Source of the DNA: Sclerodactyla briareus
Taxonomy: Eukaryota; Echinodermata; Holothuroidea; Dendrochirotida; Sclerodactylidae
DNA: 64,000 bases
Direction of reading: 5' to 3'
NCBI GenBank assembly: GCA_026419785.1
Contig: JAODTK010005589.1
Location: forward strand, 186,001-250,000
Part shown: positions 1 to 12,700 of the stretch, in pieces
How the letters are laid out: each line of letters opens with the position of its first letter
Position numbering within the stretch: position 1 is the first letter of the stretch
Made by a program: the position numbers and the translations under genes
Notes under the pieces: model-generated
What the model was told of the DNA's origin: nothing
The model's input: only the letters and a program-made list of their open reading frames with translations
The model's database searches: none

Positions 1-660
1 AGGTCATGCAGACCATCGTCATGTCAAACGAACGTCACATATATTAACACATATAACACATAAAACATCCTAAAAATCCTCAAATAACTGACCAATAAGT
101 TTGACGTCTTTATTACAACCGTAGTAATTTGAATGGAATGCATGCACACGCAGCCCAACAGTAGGCAGGGGGATCTTTTCGAAACTCCTCTGACGAAACC
201 TGCATATCATACCAGCACCAAACTTTGTAAACTTCCCCCCATACTTATCAACAATAACATAATAAAACATGATTTTGGTTTCGAAGAGTAGTCAAAGTTT
301 AAAAATCAGTCTAATGATTTATATAGCACTGGCCAAAATCTTGTCTTTAACCCGACTAACACTGCTGAGGCTATGAGCATGAGTCCAATTGAGACCTTAA
401 CATTCTTATAACCGGCCCCTTACAAGGAAATGTGAACTGATGTGTGAGCGATATTCTAATCCGATTACTTGAATGATGGAGCAGTCTTGGGTTTTTAAAG
501 AGAGACTCTTATAGTCGAAGATTGGAAACTTTTACTTTGAACATGCCCCAGCCAAATCGTGCTCTCGTCGTAATGAAGCAGCGTGGGAACCCCAAGCCCG
601 TTAATATTAAATCTGATACAAATGTCAGCAATGTAGTAAGAAAACGGAAGTGATAAAGAA
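1..660. other. No recognised gene; MSH6 intron or flank
   Basis: I searched both strands for the next MSH6 segment (HSGFPEI-like) and found none. The short minus-strand reading frame at 70-270 has no family features. The stretch is AT-rich single-copy-looking DNA and is most likely MSH6 intron. Confidence 0.5.
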
Positions 661-668
661 GGTGTTAC

Positions 669-742
669 CTTCATATTATCAGCCCAAGCTCCTTGACCGC
701 AATCTCTGCATCCATGTTGAACAGCTCGTAGAATTTCCCCAT
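669..742 (-). CDS. MSH6: MSH6 exon: GKFYEL mismatch-recognition motif
   Basis: The exon lies between acceptor ATGTCTTCAG and donor GAAG|GTAACA and reads MGKFYELFNMDAEIAVKELG, then LI(N)MK. The Phe-x-Glu in GKFYEL is the pair that stacks on and contacts the mispaired base in MutS and MSH6, and the N-M-D-A and KELGL residues that follow are family signatures. The 74-base length is one short of 75; one more A in the ATAATATG stretch keeps the frame and gives LINMK. This is the most downstream exon in the window, and none of its successors is recognisable in bases 1-660. Confidence 0.92.
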
Positions 743-3700
743 CTGAAGACATGACCATTTTTTTGCTTATTTGCATGACCTCTGCCAGAAAAATAATAGA
801 ACATTATACATATATTCACTCCAATTACCCCTTATCGAAACATCTTCCCCCGGCCCCTGTCAAAATTGACAGTGCATTTTTATGCATATTCCATATGCAG
901 AATGGGCATGTCGAACACCTATTATCCGACTAGCACCAAAATTTCCTCAATATCCCTCTAAACAAAAACCAATGATTAAATTGGAATTATTTTGAATTTT
1001 GTATATTGGTCAGCATTTTTTTTAACTTCTTCTGTGTTTCTTACGTGGGGAAAATGCACACTTGCAATGTTAAGTGGGTATGCCATGTGCCAAAAATATG
1101 CCCAAATCCTTGCTATATTGTGAATAGCATCCCCCTCTTAAACCATATTCATCAATTATGTTTCCCGAAATCACCCCTCCCCCACGGAGGCCCCACAATC
1201 CAGCGACTCCAGCAGTCTCCATGAGAAACTTCCGCCAGAAAAAAAGTACATTTGGTGTTTTATGACGTCACAACAAACCATTAGGAGGACGTTGACATTG
1301 ACCGAATCACGCACAAAATCACACCTAATGCGCAGCCAAAACCATATGATCCCCCCTGATTCACAGTATTCAGCTTCAACTAATTTAGAAGAAACGACTA
1401 AAACGAGCAGAAAAAGTTTGACAAGCATACTAGGGGAAAAAAAGGTCGTGAAGAATACATCCTTCCTAGAGTAACCTTACTAGCCTTGGAAAAATTGTGA
1501 TTTTGCTTCGAAACGACGTCATCACAGAGGGTGTATTTCAGTGGCGGATCCAGGATTTTCGGTTAAGGGGGCGCCAAAGTTATTAACATAATATATTGGG
1601 AGAAGACCCGGGAGCGCAGGAGGAGCAAATCGGGGGGGGGGGTTGCGCTCAGTTCCATTCCTCTGATGATACTACTGTTAATTTGATTTGAACGGCACGT
1701 CATCTGATCGTGGCGAGCCAGAGATTTTTGTCAGTAGGGGCCCACGGGGGTGCCGAGTCTGGGAGTGTTGGGGCCAAGGCTATTCGATTCCGTCAGGTGA
1801 CCATCTAAACGGCGCGCCACCATTGGTTGGCCGCGGAGCGCCTTGGAAAATTTCTGGTCTGAGAGACCTCCCATATGGCCGAATGACATTTCTCGTGTTT
1901 TTGTTGAAAAAAGGCATAACAAAACATTCTGAAATGGATTGTTTCATGGATTTGGAGGAACACCTGGTGGTCATTAAGACTACTCACTGTATTTAACCAC
2001 ACTTCAAAGTTAGTACTAACTACAATTGTTTGCAAGTGTCACCCCCAAAATACAACATTTTTGGTGCCGTTGATGGACAAAGTCGTCACAAATTCACATG
2101 CGCGTATGTAAATTTGACTCTTTCATGTCGCAAATCGTGATAGTGAAATAACCCTTGTTTGGCATGAATTTGAAGTCATCTGAGTCACGGGAGGTCAACC
2201 ACTTGCACACAACGAGCAAAGCATCAAATTGCCCAGATCAAGGCTAATTGGACGTATCTAGCTTTCTGGAGGGGTGGTGGGGAAAAGAACTAATATTGTT
2301 TTTGGTGTGCGTAAATATGGGTCATCTTTGAGAACGATTGTGAGGATTGTATTTCTCGTCCACATCGGATTAGTCCCAGAAGCTTGCCCCGAAACACGCC
2401 TGATCAAGCTGAAACCTTGCCTACTGATTGGACAGGATCCTGTGATGTAGAATGAGGGCAATTCTATAGAAAATTATGAAAAAGTTTATTTTTCAAAGTT
2501 TGGTGTATGTATGTATACGATAACACGATCCCCCCAACAATGACCATGAAAACGTTTGTCTCTCAATTCCCCATGGTAATTAAATTGAGTGTGGCACCTC
2601 ACTACCACAATATTTGACCAGGTATGGATACAGATTTCCTTTCTTCCAAGAGGTGTTGGGTGATTTTCGTGATGTGACTCGAGTACAGACAGACCAATCC
2701 CCTATGTCGCGCATGTCACCCGTAACTCCGGATGAGAACTGGCACAAATAAACCCGTAAATCAATTATTCGTCTTCACACAGTAGCTATCTACGACCAAA
2801 GGATCCACGTGGGACATTTACCCACGCGTTGATAACAAAACCATGTAGCTACAACAGGGCGTCGAGCCGTTTTGAAAGTGGGGGGGGGACATCGAATGCA
2901 AATGACCAACTCAGCGGAGCGCCACTCGGTTGGCGCGAAGCTACCAAAATTTCAGATTCCATACCATCCAGATCAATGGAAATGGCACTTGCCATGCTCA
3001 ATAGCACACATCTATACATGTGTGAATTGAGTAAAAGACACACCACAAGTTGTGCATACTAAGATGATTTACCAACTATCACACATGGTATTTTTTATTT
3101 CCTTTTTCTACTCTGGCTTTGTTGCGGGGGGCCTCCAGGTTCTACCGAACATTCCCTGGTGGCATCGAAGGAACGCCATTAGGCGTACGGGACCATTCCA
3201 ATTCCGGGAGCAGAACTGTTACCCCCGATTTTACAAGTCAGTCATCGGAATTGGCGACGAGCGCGAAGCGCGCGAAATTTTTGTGCATTTTTCTCCGGGC
3301 ATTTTATAATCGAAAAAGTCTTGCCAAAAATTAACGGCATTTTTTTCACTTTGCTTTTTTCCTTCCAGATTTTCCATCCACGAATTTTTTCATCTCAGAA
3401 AAAATGGGGGCGGGCAGTCTTCCCCCAAGGCTCTGAAATTTATTCGGTGAACAAATGATTCAGAGCTTACGTCGCATATCTAGCCTACAACGCCTGGATA
3501 AAACGACATTGCGCGCAAAACATATTATGTAACTTTTGGCTATTTTCGATCCAAAATTCGGCCCTAGTCGTGTCCGATCTTCCAACGCGATTTTTGTTTG
3601 GGTCAGTTTAGAGTGACAAAATCGGGCATGTGCCTATATTTTTTTTACGTCCGGAAAATGGAGGGGGGACAAACTATATGATACCCCCCTACTTAATGTC

Positions 3701-6700
3701 CCCCGTCCCCACTGTTACGTCATGGTACAAATCTGCCGACCGAAATGTTTCTTCTTCTTCTCATCAGATGCATGTTTGTTTCTTCGCCGTCCAAATTCAA
3801 ATCGCGTTTCCGCTCTAACGTGGGGCAATCACTAAATGTCCGTCGCAATTATTATCGCCCTGGACCGCGCACCCGGTCCGTAACTAATAGTAGAGTTTGC
3901 GTGCCTAGATACGCGATAGCTTTTGAGAGCTTGAGATATTAACCTAACAATACAACCCATCCGCAGCGTGGTGCTTCTTCTGACTGTGGGACAGATGGCA
4001 GATGGGCTTGTTCAACTTTAACTCAATACGGCTCAGCCCGGCAAAAAAAAAAAACAAAAAAATCCTCTCGAGATTTTTTAGGGGGCCACTCCTGGGTGTA
4101 TTTACCATCACAGAACAGGCTAGAACACAAATTGGCCAATCAGGACACACGACACCGTCTAGACAAAATTAGTTGTGGTAATTTTTCTCCGCACACCTTT
4201 AACTCAGTATGACTTCACATTGACTTTGTGGTTATGATACGGCTTTCTCGTTTCATTAAATTATTACGCACACTGCTGTCCATTTTTCTTGTAAAAGAGA
4301 CAATGGTAAATGAAGTCGGTTTACTTTTGTGATGAAGCTTAGTTTGATATTTCGTCATCCACCATTAATTTCAGGAGGCATGAGAAGTTGCAGAGATCAT
4401 TGTCGAATTTTGTTGAGTTCGAGACTTTGTCAACAGAACTTTGTGTGTTGTTGACATTGGGTGGCATGTATGCTGAATCGGCCCATAGTTTTTTCTTTTA
4501 TTTTCCTTCCGACTGTCAGACAAACATGATTTGACTGATTTATCGTCACTCAGGACATTCCACATATTGTCAACCACGCACGAGCTTTCGAGTACAGGAA
4601 TAGAAAAAAGGAACTATCCTCGTAAATCGAGCCTTTTCAAAGGTGACTATGCTCACTATTGAAGGCCTATTAGTGTGTATTGATTGCGGTGTCATTCGCA
4701 ACAGGGTGTGAGTCTTACTGATAAACGTAATACTCCACGTCTGGCTAGAGCGGGGATTTTCTAGTGAAGCTCATTGAGGCGGGGTTAAGAAAGCTGATAT
4801 CTCAATAGTCCTGCATGCTATCCAGAAAGAGCAAAAGAATTTTGAATATCAATTTGTCAAATAATAAGAATGTGATAGTTGCAGTGAGTTGAAATCACAT
4901 GGGCATAGTATTACCCACTTTAAGCAGCTAATAACAAACAATGTTACAAACCCCCATCTATCAATTATTGCAAAATACAGGATTCCGTGGCTAATCGATA
5001 CATAACCATCCATTATTCTGCATCCTACAACCCCCAGCATACATGATTGCAGAGACTATTCTGATTGTCAGCCTAGCTCAGGCTTTTTTTTTTTTTTTTT
5101 TTGAATACAGGCAGTGGTCAGAGTAAACGCAACAATCAAAAAGTTGCTTGTTCATTGCAGGCAATGATGGAAACAATAACATGAAAGTTGCCCTGCCGCC
5201 TGTGGGTGTTCAAAGATTTTTTTAGAGATATGGTTTCATCAAGAGATATCTGGTTCTTTACATTGGCCTCATCCATTATTAGACTAGGCGGTTATTCTCC
5301 AATGGAGATCTCACAATAATGCTTCATTTCTCAAACAACAAACAGCCATTCAGAGTAACTCAACAACCAAATGATTTTATTGTTTTGATGCATGCTCATA
5401 TGGCATGAATTTTTGAATCGAGCTCCATAATATACCAGTGACCTATGATGTAAGGTTATGTGTGTGAAGTGCATTATAACCGGTTATAATTCCAGTAGTA
5501 AACACCGGCTAGAAGCGACACAAGTATGTCTTGGGAAACTTTAAGTGGCGATCAACGGAAAACTTGTGGAAAGGGATGTGTTCAAGTTGCACACGATCAC
5601 AAAATGTAGGCCTATTTTCTCGTTGGTATGCATTCTCGTCGTGCCCGAATCGTTGCGATCCAAACACATAGTACAGGCCGTATATACTTCACGAAACTTC
5701 TTCAGATATAGATTCATCACCTTTCATTGAGCAGAGACTAGGCCCAACAAGTAGATAGTTATTACCCTGAATGCTCTTGCCATTTTCCATGTTTGACCAT
5801 CAGCCTCTGTGCACGCAGTGAAGTGCGCCACCACTTGATGGATTCTAGCATGGCTCAAAATTTGCCACATGCTTTATAATGGGCCTTGATGAAACTATGT
5901 AGCAGTTGCCCTGCCACTCACTGGATGGGCGATATGGTAATCAGGAGATTTCTTGTTTCTCATTTTGCAGTTGTAGAATAGCAATGAAGCGCAGATTTTA
6001 CTTTGATAGCTCCGGTGCATTCAAGTCACACAATGGCGTCATTCCCTAAGTAAAAAGCAAGCATTGTGATCAGTTCTAACTTGAATAAAATTCTTGCAGT
6101 TTGTGAGGATCTCCACAAACTGGCAGTGAAAACATGTTCGCAGAAGGAGGGATCTAAAACAAAACCTTGAGAAGAGGCACTGTGTCAGTAGTGGTTAGCC
6201 TTGAGATCCCACCATTGCCTGATAGCCTCAAGATTACCAGAGTGATTGGTTAGATGACAGAACATTATCCAGGTACATGGTCAGGTCCCCCCTCTTGCTA
6301 ATCAGGCCTTCTAACCCGTTCTGTTAATGTGCCCGATTGCTGTGAGCTATCCTGAGTTAACGACCAGATTGCAGGATGGCATTCCCTACGCCTTAAGGCA
6401 GTTAGCAACAGCTCTCCAATACCCTACTTCCAAATATTCCATTCAAGAAACGTTCTTGGAGAAACCGATCAATGTATGATTCCTTTTTCATACTATCGGT
6501 GAGGGCACTCCCCAGCTGCAAAATGGCAATCAACACTGTTCTCATTCAACAGCATTCAGCATGATTATGCAGCATATATAGATTTGAATCGCTTTTTTGA
6601 ATGCTGGGATCAAACAGACTGACTTGCATACGGTTGAGGTCTAGAACATGGATTTTGGGACCGTGGGCCCTCCCAGGGTCCATGAGGTGGACATATGCAA

Positions 6701-9700
6701 TTCAACGACCCATGGGCAGCATGTAGAATTGGACCCTTTTTTGGGGGTTGTGGTTTCACCATTTCCACTCATTTAGGATTTTGTTCGTATTTGTAATATG
6801 TGCAAACGCTGTACAATACAATACAAGAACTATCAAGGTTAATGACGATGATTAAAATATTTTTATTCGAAGTTTGTGTGTCAAAAGTAATAGTCTATTC
6901 ACATGCGTTTTAGAGGGCACAACTACTGCAGGTTTTCGCATATTTAGTCTTTTGGTTTAGTCTGTTAATGGAGCATCTGAAAAATAATAATTCCACTGTC
7001 TGACCATTTTCTGTATTTTATCTTTATTTAAAAAAAACAAAAATCATACATACCAGTCCATCGCAAGGGGCCATTTTGAGTTTGGGAAGTGCTCGGTCAA
7101 AGCGACAAAGACACGGCGCGCACGAGCCGCCAGTTGAGAAGGCCTGTGCTAGATTGTCCCGTAGAGTCTTTTTGGGAATGTGCTTGCTCGGACCGGGCGA
7201 ATGGCGGAGTGTATCCAGATGATGCCTTTGCGAGCAAACATTCTGAGCTTCAAAATTCCAGCAATCACACTGCCTAGTTTTCCCCAAGTGGCTGTGTACT
7301 TGCAATTTTTTCATGGTGAGGTCTCAGCTTTCACTTCCTGGTTCTGCTGTTATGTCAGTGGGCTCCCTGGGATTAACTGGGTTTGTTTTGGTGTATTTTC
7401 AAGCGAGTTTCATCCGTCCAGCTGTGAATTATCACTTGCACTCAATCTCCACTCTCCAGGTTCCAAGAACTGATTGGGTCCTGGAGTTCACTGTACTTTC
7501 TCTTCTTCGGATGGGATTCATGTTGGGAATTCGTTAGCAACCCTGCATGGTATCATCTGAGACACAAATAGTCGGAATAGGTGGCAGGCGAGTTTGTCAC
7601 GCACAGTGGCTCATCCACAATCAATACGGCCAGGGTTTCTCAATGAGCCTACTGGCTTTCTGAACCCGTTAGAAAGTAGAAATTAGAAAGAAATCATACC
7701 GAATCAGTAAAGTGCTGAAAATTGGCAAATCTAGAAATGATGGTAATGGCGTAGGGTGTTCCACTGAGTAAAAATGCTTTTGTTTTTCTGTGTTTTTTGT
7801 GAGCTTTCTAATATAGTGGAAAGGTTTGGTTTTGAACCCTACCAAGTTCAGATTTCCTTCCTCTTTAATGTGAATCGGTTCATACTTCAGCGGGCAAAAA
7901 AACCCCTGTGACGTAGGAGTGGTGAATGAGTACACACAGGACATGAAAATGTCAAATACAATCCCACGTTTTTTTTCTGTTCCAGTGCTTTCGTGGTGAG
8001 CACCAACATAAAAAAGCAATCAGGCTAGTGGGGCAGCTATGTGGGATCCAGGTTAATAAGCCAAGATTCACTTGACCTGTGCCAACCACTGTGCTCATGT
8101 GACTGCAGGTTTAGGGAGAAATTTTTTTTTTTTTAAACTCAGGATTTTGTTTTGTTATTTATTTTGCGAACTCTTGGGGGTGTGAAGTAGATTTAGATTA
8201 TATTAAATCACGGGAGTAACATTTGTCAAGGTCAAGGGCCTGCTGGTATTCTTGAGGGGACGAGGATCATAATCTTCATCGCTTCTTTTATGACCTCTCT
8301 TGTCCCTGAAAATAAAAAAAACTTTTCCACCAATTCTTATTTTTTATTACTGGATATTTAGGACTCCTGGCATATATGAGGTAAGGAAAAGGGAAAGAGT
8401 GATATGTTTAAAATAAAAGAAATTTAAATACTGGGCCCCTACCAAAAACTTGTCTTCGTACACTTTAAATAAGACAAAACCAGCAGCAATGCCAGGTAAC
8501 TTCCATTTTTCTGCTTTGGAGGTTTTTCCTTTCTTAAAAATCAGCTACTGGTAAAGGTTCGTTCACAACTGTCATCCCAAATGAAATTCAGTTTACGCCA
8601 TTTTGATATATCATACCACGGTCTTCCATGGGATTCGTACAGCAGCACTCCAACATTTTCTTATCGAAGTCATTACAAAGAATAAACAACCATCAAATAC
8701 CTCCTCATACTTATGGCTGAATCATACTGCATGAAAATGAGAAAATTGTGGAAAGAATGGACGAATCGTAATTTTCTATTGACCGCCTAATATTGTTCAT
8801 CTTTCCGTTGTTAGACATGTCGCTAATTTGCATGATTTCCCACGATAGAAAAGGTGATTGTTCGGCCATAGTAAGTGTAAAAAAAAAAAATTTTGCTAAT
8901 AATAAAGACATTCAAACCAGCATGATCGAAAGTAATTTGCTGATTTCTGTAATTTAGGCAACAGTTTAGGCTACTGATTTAATGTTGCTAGGTATAGACC
9001 AGCGTGCAAATCAATTGATTTACGATACTCAGCAGGAAATCCTAGATACTTACTGCGGAATTGATTACCAGACTGAGGGCACCTTCAATGTCCGCTATTT
9101 ATGCCTTTCTCGGTTTCCCTACATTCTACATGGAATGTTTTAAGCCTACCTCACACTATACGGATTTCAATGCGCGACGCTATACGTTTCCGCGTAGCGG
9201 CGATCGCAAGCTGGGGCCTAGCTCCTTGCAAAATCACTATTCACTGCGATAGAGTTTTCCCAGACAGTGACCGTGTTGTTTTGAATGCGCACTGGATGAA
9301 TTCACAGCAGAAGAAACACATGGGGATATCTATCCTTTTCAGGGTCCTTTCCGTATGTCCTCCGATAACTTTTGAAGGCAGTAGGGCACTGATAACAAAA
9401 AGAATACTACTTTCAGTCGACCTATTTCGCGCTTCCATACTGCCCATGTTTTTTTAATTTATCTGCCACTACAAAACCATGTGGCCTTGCGGAACTGCAA
9501 TTTTGTTTAACAACTTTTTTTTTCCCTCCAAAATTCTCCCCGTTAATACGATTGCGGCCAGGATGGCCGCTCGCAGTGGCTCCGGTGTTGCGGTCATCGC
9601 TCTCACCTCCAGGTAACAGCGGGACCGTGAGTATGAACGGAAGCTGTCGCAAGCTTCGGCCTGCAAATCTTACAGCGTGAGGCAGGCCGATGCATCCATC

Positions 9701-12700
9701 CATGGGATTCGTGTATGAAACGTGAACTGTCTGACTCTGAGCTAAGAAAACTTTTTTCACACAATTTAGATTCGGTATTCTAGCAAAAACAGTGAGTGGG
9801 AAGTAATGTCAGTCCAGCAGTGTAATTGAGTTAAAGATTGTTGTTTTCTTGCTGAGTTAGATGTCCAACAAAACACTTTGTTTAACTATGTCAAAGGCGT
9901 GATACGTTCTTGAATGGTCACCTGTGGTTATAAAAACATTTTCTGCTGAATGCCCTTACCCTAAATCTTCCCCTACCATGTGAGCTTGAAACATTTGGTG
10001 ACGAAAATGGACAAGTTCCTTTCCTGTGCCAAAAACACGGAAAGTCGATAGAGAGTTAAGTATCACAGTCTATTCGAGTTTATAGTAACAGAACTAGAAT
10101 CATCAGATACTTTGAGAAGGTGGACAGCATCTCTGTTACGACTTTCTTTTTTTCGTTTCATCAGTGTCTGGGAATATTTGTTGCATCAGATCCGGGAGGA
10201 TGTAATTAACTACACTGGACAGGAAACAGTGCCATGACAACTAATGGGCAAGAAAAACAATGAGTTTCCTGGCATATTTTTGTATGATGCTGAATTGGTT
10301 CGGTCACAATAGCAGGGCAGTTTATGTAAGGGTATGGGCGTGTCATGAAAACTAAGCTGATTGGTTAAGGGACAAACGCAGGCTTGGTATAACAAGGTAT
10401 AATGGTGTAGGAAATGGGAGAATCTAACTACAGGTATGAACCCAACCTCAATATGATGTTCCTAGTGCAGTTATTGACCCTCTGGTCTGGTCCACTAGGT
10501 AAAAGAACTAGAAAATGTTGGGGGTAAACCGCCAGCGATCTATCCCCGCATTCTATTCCAGAAATTTGGTTAACATGAAACCGGACATATTCGTGGAAAA
10601 GAAGACATTTATAGACTTGTAAGCGACAACGTTACTGGTAAAATGGGTCATTCCATAATGCACTGTTAAGGGTATGAGGAACCACTCCTAGGAAGCATTT
10701 GGCATATCTGATGAACACCCCAGTGCTATGCCATAAAAAGTACTAAAATCAGTTTTTGGACCCTAAGGGGAACTTTAAATGACAGCCGATGACAAAGGCG
10801 GTTTTCTGAAAATTGGTACACTCCATTGGATGCATCACGCCTAGAAGCATATGCATTCCAATGAACATGTACAATTTTATTGCGAAAATGGTATTAAATT
10901 GAACTTTGGACCCCTTGTAACTACCATAAGTAAGTGCCGATCGAAGCGGGAGTTGTTTCCCCTCCCATAAAAGCACACAAAGCTTCGATCACCTATCCAA
11001 AAATAAACAGTTCTATTTCTTTTGCCCGTAACTCCTAACTAAGACATGTATTCAAGATCGACCTTCACCTACATGACCACCCGACAGAGTCAAATTCAGG
11101 TCGAGGTCACACACATGCAGGTCACCAATTATATCACAATGGGGAACCATCCAGCCTTCGCAATACTCAATTCCGCCGATATAGCCAAAAAACAGTTTTT
11201 GACCCGAAGTGACCCCGAAGACCTTTCAGATATGACAGTTTTTATGTAAATTGTAATTCTCCATGCGATACATCAACTCCTAGGAGCTTTTTGCAATCTG
11301 ATGAACCCCCCCCCCCCCCCCCCCCCCCCCCCCGAACAGTGCTCTTGCGAAAAAAGTATAAAAATCAGTTTTGGACCCCTAAAGTGAACCTTAAGACTCA
11401 TGACATGGCGGTTTGTATGAAATTGTAACTCCAGTGGGATGCATCCACTCCTAGAAGGATATTGATCCATGAACTGTCCAAGTTTATGCGAACGAGTATA
11501 AAAATGGAACTTTGAACCCTTGTAAATACCAAAGTAAGTGTGATCGAAGCGGGAGTTGTTTCTCTCCATAAAGAACCACAAAGCTTAATCACATATCCAA
11601 AAATTAACCGTTTCTATTTTTTTTTGCCGTAACTCCTTAAATAAGCACTTTATTCAAGATTAGACCTTCCCCCACATGACCACCCGACAGAGGTTCAAAA
11701 TTCAGGTCAGAGGTCACACACATGGAGGTCCAATTATATCACGATGGGGAACCATCCAGCCTTTGCAGATGTCAATTCTCCGATATAGCCAAAAAACAGT
11801 TTTTGACCCTAAGGACCGCAGATGACTTTCATGATATGCCGTGTTTATGAGAATTGTTAGCCTTCTCCAGGGGTTACTCCACCCTAGGGCATTTGCATTC
11901 TGATGAACCCCCCCAGGCTAGTGCCGAAAAAAGTACTAAAATCGTTTGTGACCCTAAGTGACCTTTATGACCTTCAATGACTGGCGGTTTTTATGAAAAT
12001 GTTACACATCCATGGGATGCATCCACTTCCTAGAAGCCTATTGCCTTCCAATGAACAGTCCAATGTTATTGGGAAAAGAGTATAAAAATGAACTTTTGAC
12101 CCCTTGTAACTACAAGTAAGTGTCAAATCGAAGCGGGAGTTTGTTTCCTCCATAAAGTACACAAGCTCTATCATTATCCAAAAATAACCAGTTTTTCCTT
12201 TTTTTGCCCGTAACTCCTTAAATAGCACATTTATTCAAATTCGACCTTTAACCACATGACCCCACGACAGAGAGGTCACATCAGTTCAGAGTCCACCCAT
12301 GGAGGTCAATAATTATCACAATGGTTAACCATCCAGTCCTTCGCAGATATTCAATTCTCCGTTATAGCCAAAACATTTTTGGAACCCTTAATTGACCCCC
12401 TCCGAAGGAGACTTTCTCTGTGATATGACAGTTTTTACGAGAATTGTTACTCTCCATGTGATACATCCACTCCTAGGAGCAAGTTGCATTCTGTGAACAC
12501 ACCCAGTGCTATGCCGAAAACAGTACTAAAACAGTTTTTGACCCCTAATTGACCTTAAATGACCTTCATGCCATGGCGGTTTTAATGAATTGTTACACTC
12601 CATGTATGCATCCCCTCCTAAAGCATATTGCATTCCACGACCTTCAATGTATTGCGGAAAAAGTATTAACTCATCATTTTGACTGATCAGGCAACTAATA

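Noticed and set aside
5835-5890. Minus-strand IKWWRTS as the MSH6 RQWW exon
   Set aside because: The flanking residues do not match; the RQWWDLKAN stretch at 6.17-6.23 kb fits far better and joins in phase to GKFYEL.
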